A stretch of DNA of 64,000 nt from Pseudomonadota bacterium (GTDB lineage Bacteria > Pseudomonadota > Gammaproteobacteria > Acidiferrobacterales > UBA6901), in assembly GCA_021785795.1 (NCBI GenBank), contig JAJYEK010000001.1, positions 55,845 through 119,844 on the forward strand, given 5' to 3'. Of the stretch, positions 56,557 through 64,000 are shown piece after piece (positions within the stretch are counted from its first letter, which is position 1; every line of letters begins with the position of its first letter). A model generated the notes under the pieces. It saw nothing but the letters and a program-made list of their open reading frames with translations, made no database searches and was not told where the DNA came from. A program made the translations under genes and the position numbers.

Positions 56557-58005
56557 CTAGCCGATCGCGCCTTCCAGGCTCACCCCCAGCAGCTTCTGGG
56601 CCTCCACGGCAAACTCCATCGGCAACTCCTTGAAAACCGTCTTGCAAAACCCGTTCACCACCATCGACACCGCATCGTCAGCCGCCAACCCCCGGCTTTG
56701 CAGATAGAAGAGCTGGTCGTCGCTGATCTTCGATGTAGTCGCCTCATGCTCCACCGTGGCCGTCGGATTGCGCACCTCAATATAGGGAAAGGTATGCGCC
56801 CCGCACCGGTCGCCGATCAGCAGAGAATCACACTGGGTGTAGTTGCGGGCGTTTTGGGCGCCGTTCAGCATCTTTACCAGACCGCGGTACGTATTCTGTC
56901 CGTGACCGCTGCTTATTGCCCTGGAAATGATAGTGCTGCGGGTATTGCGGCCGATATGCAGCATCTTGGTGCCGGTATCGGCCTGCTGCAGGTTGTTGGT
57001 CACCGCAACCGAATAGAATTCCCCCACGGAGTTATCTCCCTCGAGGATTACGCTCGGATACTTCCAGGTGATTGCTGAGCCTGTTTCGACCTGTGTCCAC
57101 GAGATCCGGGCGTTCTCGCCGCGGCAGGCGCCGCGCTTGGTGACAAAATTGTAGATTCCGCCACGCCCCTGCTCGTCGCCGGGATACCAATTCTGTACCG
57201 TCGAGTACTTGATTCGAGCGTCCTTCAGCGCAATCAGCTCGACGACTGCAGCGTGGAGCTGGTTCTCGTCGCGCATAGGCGCGGTGCACCCTTCCAGATA
57301 ACTGACATAGGCACCTTCGTCGGCAATGATCAGTGTGCGCTCGAACTGTCCGGTCTTCGAGGCATTAATGCGGAAATAGGTCGATAGTTCCATCGGACAG
57401 CGAACGCCCTTGGGCACATAAACAAAGGAACCATCGCTGAACACCGCGGAATTGAGCGTCGCGTAGAAGTTGTCGGTGTAAGGAACCACGGAACCCAGAT
57501 AGCGCTGCACCAGATCCGGGCGTTTCTGCACCGCCTCGGAGAACGAACAGAAAATGATGCCCATCGCTTCCAGCTTTTCCTTGAACGTCGTTGCCACGGA
57601 AACACTGTCGAATACGGCGTCAACGGCAACTCCGGCAAGAAGCTCGCGCTCCCGCAGCGGAATTCCGAGCTTGTCGTAGGTTTCCAGCAGTCTCGGGTCC
57701 ACGTCCGCAAGGCTTCTGGGACGACCGTCCGTCGACTTGGGTGCCGAATAATAAACGATTGCCTGAAAGTCGATCGGGGAATACTGTACGTGGGCCCATT
57801 GCGGCGGACGCATCGTCAGCCACTGACGATAGGCCCTAAGGCGCCACTGCAGGATGGAGTCCGGTTCCTGCTTCTTCGCCGAGATAAGCCGGATGACATC
57901 CTCACTCAGGCCGGCCGGCACCATGTCGGATTCAAGCTCGGTGACGAAACCGGCCTTGTATTCTCCGCGAGCCAGCGGCTCAATGCTGCGATCTGTGGTC
58001 GCCAT
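56557..58005 (-). CDS. sufB: SufB scaffold subunit
   Basis: Protein of 482 residues, the usual SufB length. [43 protein letters not shown], the [17 protein letters not shown] and the C-terminal [23 protein letters not shown] and [24 protein letters not shown] are diagnostic, with the sulfur-accepting cysteine near VLCGD-like SLLIGDRC. It is the first gene of sufBCDSUT, behind a promoter overlapped by an IscR-type site. Confidence 0.97.
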   Translation of the reverse strand: MATTDRSIEPLARGEYKAGFVTELESDMVPAGLSEDVIRLISAKKQEPDSILQWRLRAYRQWLTMRPPQWAHVQYSPIDFQAIVYYSAPKSTDGRPRSLADVDPRLLETYDKLGIPLRERELLAGVAVDAVFDSVSVATTFKEKLEAMGIIFCSFSEAVQKRPDLVQRYLGSVVPYTDNFYATLNSAVFSDGSFVYVPKGVRCPMELSTYFRINASKTGQFERTLIIADEGAYVSYLEGCTAPMRDENQLHAAVVELIALKDARIKYSTVQNWYPGDEQGRGGIYNFVTKRGACRGENARISWTQVETGSAITWKYPSVILEGDNSVGEFYSVAVTNNLQQADTGTKMLHIGRNTRSTIISRAISSGHGQNTYRGLVKMLNGAQNARNYTQCDSLLIGDRCGAHTFPYIEVRNPTATVEHEATTSKISDDQLFYLQSRGLAADDAVSMVVNGFCKTVFKELPMEFAVEAQKLLGVSLEGAIG

Positions 58006-58100
58006 GGCAACCTCCGACCAGCGCTCATGCCCGGACCGCGAGGAGGATCGTGGCCTGAAACTGAGGCCGGAAAGAAATCCTGACGTATGTCAGTCGAAGC

Positions 58101-58133
58101 ACAATACAAAACCTGACTGAGATAGTCAACTAT
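58101..58133 (-). promoter_or_regulatory. sufB promoter overlapped by an IscR type-1 site
   Basis: Minus-strand TTGACT (58129-58124), 17 bases, TATTGT (58106-58101) form the promoter. The 25-base element at 58109-58133 matches the IscR type-1 consensus at about 23 of 25 positions: halves ATAGTTGACT and AGTCAGGT. It covers the -35, implying repression by holo-IscR. No iscR gene is in the window. The rest of the 58006-58455 gap holds no convincing gene; one plus-strand frame of 63 codons at 58262-58453 was not accepted. Confidence 0.7.
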
Positions 58134-58455
58134 TACCTCCCGGATTCCAGGCTGGCGAGAGGCACGCCGGCAAAAGCCGGGGTCGGCCCCGTCTAATTCA
58201 CGGATCTGCGGGCCCGGCAGTCTGCAGACCCAATTGGCGCGCCTGCCCGGCTGGGGTCGATTTGGGGTTCGGGAATGGAAATTGGCACATCAACCCGACT
58301 CCGCCACTGGGCGCACCTCTGTCCACCTGGCGCCGAACCGGGGTCGCACTGAAACCGGGAATCCGGTTTCTGCAGGGATCCGGCAGCGGGACCATGCTGC
58401 GCATGGAGAAGGCCGACCTGGGCATCGGGGGCCGCCGGAAAATCCTGACCTAACG

Positions 58456-58920
58456 CTAGATGTCGCGCGCCAGAATAATGGCGTCTTCGCGGCCCTTGCG
58501 CGCTGGATAATAGCCACGGCGGATGCCGATTTCATGGAATCCGAGCTTGCTGTAAACATGATACGCCACCGGATTCGACATGCGCACTTCCAACAATGCC
58601 GTTTTCGCGTGACGTTCACGCGCGACGTCCAGGAGCTGTGACGTGAGCTCGGTGCCGTAACCCTGTCCGTGGAACTGCGGATGAATGCAGATATTGAGCA
58701 GATGACACTCCCCTGCGCCCAACGACATAATTCCGTGGCCTATGATTCCTTGATTTCCGCTGAGCACCTTGCAGACATAACCGAAGCGGATGCAGTCGCG
58801 GAAGATGCCGAAGGTCCACGGGAATTCATAGGCCGCCAGCTCCACCTCCATGACGGCCGGAAGGTCCTCTTCGCGCATATTGCGCAGCCGCACATGCCGG
58901 TTGAAGACGACCGCGCTCAC
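58456..58920 (-). CDS. rimI: RimI-type ribosomal-protein N-acetyltransferase
   Basis: GNAT acetyltransferase of 154 residues. VRLRNMREEDLPAVMEVELAAYEFPWTFGIFRDCIR is the RimI opening (E..A...PW), then HLLNICIHPQFHGQGYGTELTSQLLDVA with the acetyl-CoA loop, LEVRMSNPVAYHVYSKLGFHEIGIRRGYYPA and the final E-D-A. It acetylates the N-terminus of S18 in E. coli. It overlaps the uracil-DNA glycosylase gene by four bases, so the two are coupled. Confidence 0.93.
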   Translation of the reverse strand: MSAVVFNRHVRLRNMREEDLPAVMEVELAAYEFPWTFGIFRDCIRFGYVCKVLSGNQGIIGHGIMSLGAGECHLLNICIHPQFHGQGYGTELTSQLLDVARERHAKTALLEVRMSNPVAYHVYSKLGFHEIGIRRGYYPARKGREDAIILARDI

Positions 58921-59684
58921 GGCACTGTCTCCACGAGCTTGCGCGCCCGGCGTAAATCTTCCCAGGCCTTGCGCTTGTCGGCCGGATTGCGCAGCAGGTA
59001 TGCCGGATGGTAGGTGACGATCAGCGGAATGCCATGGTAGTTAAGGGACTGGCCACGAAGCTTGCCGAGCGCCAGCTCCGTCTTGAGCAGGCTGTGCGCG
59101 GCATGACGACCGAGCGCAACGATCAGACGTGGCTGTATCAGCCCGATCTGGCGCAGGAGGTATGGTTCACACTGCTGCACCTCGTCGGGCAGAGGATCGC
59201 GGTTATTCGGCGGCCGGCACTTGATCACGTTCGCAATATACACTTCGTCGCGCCCAAGTCCTGTCGCGTACAGCATGGAATTAAGCAGCTGGCCGGCGCG
59301 CCCGACGAACGGCTCGCCCTGCCGATCCTCTTCCGCACCCGGCGCCTCTCCGACGAACATCCACCGTGCCCGGCGGTTCCCGGTTCCGAAGACAGTATGG
59401 GTCCGCCCTTCATGCAGGCGACACCGGCTACAGCCGCGCACCGCCTGCTCCAGGCCTCCCCAGTCCATTCCGGCCATCCCAGGCGACTCAGTATTTGCCG
59501 CCGGCTGCGGCATCCGTGTCTGACTCTCCTCACCGGACCCTTCACTGGACGCGTCCGAAAGAGTAGCCGATCCGCGGTGCTCTGCCGCTGCGGCAATGCC
59601 GGCCTCTACAGGCAGTCCGCGTCGTTCCCACGCCTGGATGCCCATGGCCGTCAGGTACAATTTTCTGAGATCCTCGCGCACCAT
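58917..59684 (-). CDS. Uracil-DNA glycosylase, family 4 (Fe-S type)
   Basis: Removes uracil from DNA. The protein of 255 residues has a variable N-terminal third and then the family-4 core: [16 protein letters not shown] (first cluster cysteines), [54 protein letters not shown] (remaining cysteines), and [22 protein letters not shown] with the catalytic His. ATG 59684 was chosen because the frame upstream is unlike the family; GGCGAT precedes it weakly. Confidence 0.93.
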   Translation of the reverse strand: MVREDLRKLYLTAMGIQAWERRGLPVEAGIAAAAEHRGSATLSDASSEGSGEESQTRMPQPAANTESPGMAGMDWGGLEQAVRGCSRCRLHEGRTHTVFGTGNRRARWMFVGEAPGAEEDRQGEPFVGRAGQLLNSMLYATGLGRDEVYIANVIKCRPPNNRDPLPDEVQQCEPYLLRQIGLIQPRLIVALGRHAAHSLLKTELALGKLRGQSLNYHGIPLIVTYHPAYLLRNPADKRKAWEDLRRARKLVETVP

Positions 59685-59906
59685 ATCGCCTAGGATAGCT
59701 CCGGCTCCTGTCGAACTCAAAACCGGCAGGCACGCGGTCCGACGCAACCGCAATAGCGCTCACAGCAACGCAGCGTACTGCTGGAACTATTACAGAAAGA
59801 CAGCGGGTCCCGCCGCGACAAGATGCAATGACAGATGATCCAGGCGAGGTCCTCCTGATTCAGGCGCCCGGCGGTTTCCTTCGGATCCCGCCCTGTCGAC
59901 GGCGGC

Positions 59907-59940
59907 CGGGCCCGGACCGTGGTGTCGCAGTCCGGGCCCG
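59907..59940. terminator. Strong hairpin after leuA
   Basis: Perfect 11-bp inverted repeat CGGGCCCGGAC / GTCCGGGCCCG around a 12-base loop, 13 to 46 bases past the leuA stop. No T-run follows on the minus strand, so it may be a transcript-end stabiliser or a U-tract-free terminator. Confidence 0.45.
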
Positions 59941-59952
59941 CAGCCCCACGGC

Positions 59953-61500
59953 TCAGATCGGCGTCCCGGCCTGCGGATGTGCACGCTCAGCCGGTAGCGC
60001 CAGCTTGTTCAGTGCGTTGAGGTAGGCCTTGGCCGATGCCATGACGATGTCCGTGTCAGCCCCATGGCCATTGACAATCCGCCCGGCCCGCTCCAGGCGC
60101 ACCGTCACCTCCCCCTGCGAATCGGTACCGGTCGTTATATTGTTGACCGAGTATAAAAGCAGCTGGGATTCACTGGCGACCACTGATTCAATGGCCCGGA
60201 ATGAGGCGTCAACTGGACCTCCGCCTTCCGCGACCGCCGACCGCTGCGTGCCGCGAACGTACAGCGTTATCGTGGCACGCGGCTTGACCCCGGTTTCTGA
60301 ACAGACTTTGAGGTTCACGAGCTTGTACTGCTCGTCGACGCTCTCCAGTCCTTCTTCGGTGACCAACGCCTGAATATCCTCATCGAATATCTCATGCTTT
60401 TTGTCTGCAAGGTCCTTGAAGCGCTCGAACGCGGAATTGAATTCCTCGTCGGACCGGAACGCGATGCCGAGCTCCTTGAGGCGCGTCCGGAATGCATTGC
60501 GTCCGGAATGCTTGCCAAGCACCATGCGGTTCGCGACCCAGCCCACGTCTTCGGCACGCATGATTTCGTAAGTCTCGCGCTTCTTGATGACGCCGTCCTG
60601 ATGGATTCCCGATTCATGAGCAAAGGCATTGGCACCTACGATCGCCTTGTTCGGCTGCACCGGGAATCCGGTGATATTCGAGACCAAGCGGCTGGCGGGC
60701 ACGATCTGCGTAGTGTCGATACGCGTGTCACAGGAGAACAGGTCACAGCGGGTACGCACCGCCATGACAACTTCCTCCAGTGCCGCGTTGCCGGCACGCT
60801 CCCCGAGACCGTTGATGGTGCACTCGACCTGACGCGCGCCATTGATGACTGCAGAGAGCGAATTGGCAACGGCCAGCCCGAGGTCGTTGTGACAATGCAC
60901 CGAAAAAACTGCCTTGTCCGAGTTGGGTACACGCTCCCTAAGGGTCCTGATCAGCTCTCCGAACTGGCTTGGAAGGTTGTAGCCGACCGTATCTGGGATA
61001 TTGACGGTACGCGCTCCGGCGGCAATCACGGCTTCCAGCACTCGACACAGAAAATCGATCTCCGAACGCCCGGCGTCTTCCGGTGAGAACTCCACGTCAT
61101 CCGTGAACTGGCGTGCGTACTTGACCGCCTTGACCGCGCTCTCCAGGACCTGCGCCGGCTCCATGCGCAATTTCTCCTGCATGTGAATCGGCGAGGTCGC
61201 GATGAAGGTATGGATGCGACCGGACCGCGCCGGCTTGATGGCCTCGGCCGCACGATCGATATCCCTGCCTATGGCGCGCGCCAGAGCGCACACCGTGCTG
61301 TCCTTGATCTCCTGCGCCACGGCCCTGACCGCCTCGAAATCTCCAGGGCTTGCAACGGGAAAACCCGCCTCGATGACGTCGACACGCAGGCGTTCGAGAT
61401 TCCGTGCGATGCGTACCTTTTCATCGCGGGTCATTGATGCACCGGGACTCTGCTCACCGTCGCGCAGCGTGGTGTCGAATATGATTAACTGGTCATTCAT
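59953..61500 (-). CDS. leuA: 2-Isopropylmalate synthase
   Basis: First committed enzyme of leucine biosynthesis, condensing acetyl-CoA with 2-ketoisovalerate. The protein of 515 residues shows [74 protein letters not shown] and the C-terminal LeuA dimer domain (about 385-500) that binds leucine for feedback inhibition. GTAAGGAGAAG precedes the ATG. It follows psd and pssA, and is preceded by a candidate leader ORF and promoter, so it may have its own leucine-responsive transcript. Confidence 0.96.
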   Translation of the reverse strand: MNDQLIIFDTTLRDGEQSPGASMTRDEKVRIARNLERLRVDVIEAGFPVASPGDFEAVRAVAQEIKDSTVCALARAIGRDIDRAAEAIKPARSGRIHTFIATSPIHMQEKLRMEPAQVLESAVKAVKYARQFTDDVEFSPEDAGRSEIDFLCRVLEAVIAAGARTVNIPDTVGYNLPSQFGELIRTLRERVPNSDKAVFSVHCHNDLGLAVANSLSAVINGARQVECTINGLGERAGNAALEEVVMAVRTRCDLFSCDTRIDTTQIVPASRLVSNITGFPVQPNKAIVGANAFAHESGIHQDGVIKKRETYEIMRAEDVGWVANRMVLGKHSGRNAFRTRLKELGIAFRSDEEFNSAFERFKDLADKKHEIFDEDIQALVTEEGLESVDEQYKLVNLKVCSETGVKPRATITLYVRGTQRSAVAEGGGPVDASFRAIESVVASESQLLLYSVNNITTGTDSQGEVTVRLERAGRIVNGHGADTDIVMASAKAYLNALNKLALPAERAHPQAGTPI

Positions 61501-61604
61501 CCTGCCTTCTCCTTACAGGCGCCCCCTTGGGATCCTGCCGGTATTCTTTCGTCAATGGGTGCTTGGTTGCGTGTTTTAGTCCTCGCCAGGAACGCGTCGG
61601 GGTC

Positions 61605-61721
61605 TTATGCGCTTGCGCGCAGCAGTCGCAGGGAAAGCAGGCGGGAGTCCAGGCGCACACGGCGCCCGCAGGGGCGGGATGTCAGATCGAAACTCTGGGG
61701 CTTGATGCCACGATTAGCCAT
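61605..61721 (-). CDS. leuL: Candidate leuA leader peptide (leucine-rich)
   Basis: Open frame of 38 codons ending 104 bases before leuA. Its last third, RLDSRLLSLRLLRASA, has six leucines in eleven codons (24-34), five CTG and one CTT, where the rest of the ORF has one. A promoter ends just upstream so that the predicted transcript begins at or one base before the ATG; no ribosome-binding site exists, implying leaderless translation. I could not find a hairpin plus T-run downstream, so the mechanism would not be a simple attenuator. It is an inference from composition and position. Confidence 0.4.
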   Translation of the reverse strand: MANRGIKPQSFDLTSRPCGRRVRLDSRLLSLRLLRASA

Positions 61722-61728
61722 AACGACA

Positions 61729-61756
61729 AATATAAACCACGGAAACCGATTTTCAA
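61729..61756 (-). promoter_or_regulatory. Predicted sigma-70 promoter upstream of leuL-leuA
   Basis: Minus-strand TTGAAA (61756-61751; overlaps the pssA stop), 16-base spacer, TATATT (61734-61729). Start of transcription predicted at 61721-61722, the A of the leader ATG. Matches are 5 of 6 in both hexamers. Confidence 0.55.
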
Positions 61757-62529
61757 AGCCTCGGACCGCCCAGCTCACGGCGGTTCAAGCGACGGTAGAA
61801 GCGGAAGACCGCCAGCAGTGGGCCGGACAGCGAATAAAACAGAAAGATGATGAACAGCACCTGGGGCGGATCGAGCGAGATCAGGACGAATACGAGCACC
61901 ACAGCCAAAATCGCAACAAATGAAACGCGTCCCTTGAGATCCAGGTATTTGAAGCTGAAGTAGCGGATGTTGCTAACCATTGCGCCGGCCGCAAAGACCG
62001 TGAACCCCAGGGCCACGAAGCGCCAGTCCTTGCCCGGCGCGCTGTAACTGTGGAGCGTCCATACCAGGCCAACCACCAGCGCCGCAGCCGACGGACTCGG
62101 CAGACCTTGGAAATTATGGCTGTCAGAGTGGCCGAGCTGCGTGTTGAAACGGGCCAGCCGCAGGGCCGCGGCAGCGGCATAAAGAAATGCGGCCAGCCAG
62201 CCAAGCTTCCCCAGGCCAGAGAGCGCCCATTCATAGATCACGAGTGCAGGTGCGAGGCCAAACGACACCATGTCCGAAAGGCTGTCATACTCGGCGCCGA
62301 AGTCACTTTCAGTATGCGTCCAGCGCGCGACGCGCCCGTCGAGACCATCCATGATCATGGCAACGAAAATTGCGACTGGCGCATGACCGAAGCGGCCGTT
62401 CATTGCCTGCACGATGGCATAGAAACCTGCAAAAAGGCTGGCCGTAGTGAACAAATTCGGAAGGATGTAAATGCCCTTGCGCTCGTGCTTCTCGTTCACC
62501 CCGCCCCCCTGTGCGCGATCTGCCCTCAT
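61753..62529 (-). CDS. pssA: CDP-diacylglycerol-serine O-phosphatidyltransferase
   Basis: Integral membrane enzyme of 258 residues making phosphatidylserine. YILPNLFTTASLFAGFYAIVQAMNG is followed by the CDP-alcohol phosphotransferase motif MDGLDGRVARWTHTESDFGAEYDSLSD (D-G-x2-A-R-x8-G-x3-D-x3-D, near residues 61-87). Further helices follow. It is the standard type-II PssA of ilvC-psd-pssA clusters. A GTG at 62499 with a G-rich upstream stretch is an alternative start. It feeds Psd, encoded 49 bases upstream. Confidence 0.93.
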   Translation of the reverse strand: MRADRAQGGGVNEKHERKGIYILPNLFTTASLFAGFYAIVQAMNGRFGHAPVAIFVAMIMDGLDGRVARWTHTESDFGAEYDSLSDMVSFGLAPALVIYEWALSGLGKLGWLAAFLYAAAAALRLARFNTQLGHSDSHNFQGLPSPSAAALVVGLVWTLHSYSAPGKDWRFVALGFTVFAAGAMVSNIRYFSFKYLDLKGRVSFVAILAVVLVFVLISLDPPQVLFIIFLFYSLSGPLLAVFRFYRRLNRRELGGPRL

Positions 62530-62578
62530 AACGCGAAATTTAGCATATTATCAAGGTGGGTCGCCTGAACGTGCCGGA

Positions 62579-63229
62579 TCATGACGGCAGGAATCCCAGA
62601 ATATCCCGGCCGCCCGCCACGCGGTCGCCGAGCGCCACCCGGATCTCGGCTGTAGTGGGCAGAAAGATATCAACGCGCGAACCGAAACGGATGAAACCGA
62701 AGCGCTCACCGCGCTGCACGCGGACGCCCTCTCCGACGTAGCACAGGATCCGGCGCGCTATCAGTCCGGCAACCTGAACCACCACGACCTCGCTGCCTTC
62801 GTCGGTGTGTATCCACAGCGCGTTGCGCTCATTGTCGCGCGAGGCCTTGTCCAAGGCCGCATTCAGGAAGCTGCCGGGATGATACCAGCGGCGTTTGACC
62901 ATTCCGGATACCGGGATGCGGTTGGCGTGAACATTGAACACGTTCATGAAAATACTCACCCGCCGGGCAGTTCGGCCCAGATAGGGGTCGCGAACCTCGT
63001 CGACCGAGATGACGCGACCGTCAGCCGGACAGATCACTGCCCGCGGCGCATCGGGAATGCGTCGCGGGGGATCGCGGAAGAACTGGATGACGAACAGGCT
63101 CAGGAACCACAGCGGCAGCGCCCAAAGCCAGCCTGCCAGCCACCAGACGGCCGCTGCACCGAGCACCACCACTGCGACGTGCCCCCAGCCTTCCCGGGCC
63201 AGAATGCACTGGCGCGGACCCTCAGTCAC
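62579..63229 (-). CDS. psd: Phosphatidylserine decarboxylase proenzyme (short form)
   Basis: Makes phosphatidylethanolamine. The protein of 216 residues has an N-terminal membrane region ([39 protein letters not shown]), [47 protein letters not shown], the C-terminal [20 protein letters not shown] with the self-cleavage Gly-Ser that yields the pyruvoyl group, and then the end. GTG start. It lies between ilvC and pssA in one direction. Confidence 0.95.
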   Translation of the reverse strand: MTEGPRQCILAREGWGHVAVVVLGAAAVWWLAGWLWALPLWFLSLFVIQFFRDPPRRIPDAPRAVICPADGRVISVDEVRDPYLGRTARRVSIFMNVFNVHANRIPVSGMVKRRWYHPGSFLNAALDKASRDNERNALWIHTDEGSEVVVVQVAGLIARRILCYVGEGVRVQRGERFGFIRFGSRVDIFLPTTAEIRVALGDRVAGGRDILGFLPS

Positions 63230-63268
63230 AGGTGCGCCCGCCGCCAGTACGCGGGCAATGCGTACGGT

Positions 63269-64000
<732 letters not shown>

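Noticed and set aside
58262..58453. Plus-strand frame of 63 codons upstream of rimI
   Set aside because: It starts with TTG, lacks a ribosome-binding site and resembles nothing I know; competing frames exist on both strands.
59780..59815. CTG...CAG spacing resembling an SOS box before the uracil-DNA glycosylase gene
   Set aside because: Spacers are 9 or 12 bases, not 10, and the AT-rich core is missing.
61501..61604. Classical leucine attenuator between leader ORF and leuA
   Set aside because: No stem followed by a T-run could be found on the minus strand.

Overview
The window is high-GC, densely coded proteobacterial chromosome, most likely gammaproteobacterial. Supporting signs are an ilvC-psd-pssA-leuA gene order, a lexA-imuA-imuB-dnaE2 mutagenesis cassette, a cytochrome bd set with cydDC, rimI next to a family-4 uracil-DNA glycosylase, and E. 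coli-type operators (FNR, LexA and IscR-like). No rRNA, tRNA, CRISPR array or intact mobile element was found. Species cannot be named from the sequence alone.

Layout. 1-8.7 kb: 3' end of a large UvrA, a pirin, a small cysteine-containing unknown, an orphan ParB-like protein, thiopurine methyltransferase, a 19-bp tandem repeat, a small membrane protein, a hibernation-factor/cold-shock fusion, a universal stress protein and an alkaline-phosphatase-superfamily enzyme. 8.9-19.5 kb: the helicase Lhr, then a minus-strand operon ackA-xfp-glgP (acetate kinase, phosphoketolase, alpha-glucan phosphorylase). 19.8-26.2 kb: a five-gene minus-strand exporter (TolC-like, HlyD-like, double ATPase, two ABC-2 permeases). 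26.5-32.9 kb: lexA-imuA-imuB-dnaE2, interrupted by a frameshifted serine-recombinase remnant. 33.3-38.4 kb: a membrane protein, then an ABC ATPase, an FtsX-type permease and an AttH/CrtC-like protein. 38.6-41.0 kb: an SQR-like flavoprotein, a DUF2892 protein and a Crp/Fnr regulator. 41.1-47.5 kb: cydDC converging on cydAB plus an extended cydX. 48-51.2 kb: an MscS-type channel and a Nudix hydrolase. 51.3-58 kb: sufB-C-D-S-U-T followed by a Rieske ferredoxin and an isolated nuoI. 58.5-59.7 kb: rimI and uracil-DNA glycosylase. 59.9-64 kb: ilvC (partial), psd, pssA and leuA.

Two exact FNR/ANR-type boxes (TTGAT-N4-ATCAA) sit before ackA-xfp-glgP and before cydAB. A weaker one, in exact class II geometry, sits before the hibernation/cold-shock gene. 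Together they predict an oxygen-responsive programme: switch to the bd oxidase, break glycogen down through phosphoketolase to acetate and ATP, and park ribosomes. Other regulatory calls are two SOS boxes at lexA, an IscR type-1 site over the sufB -35, and a leucine-rich leader ORF before leuA whose predicted transcript starts at its own start codon.
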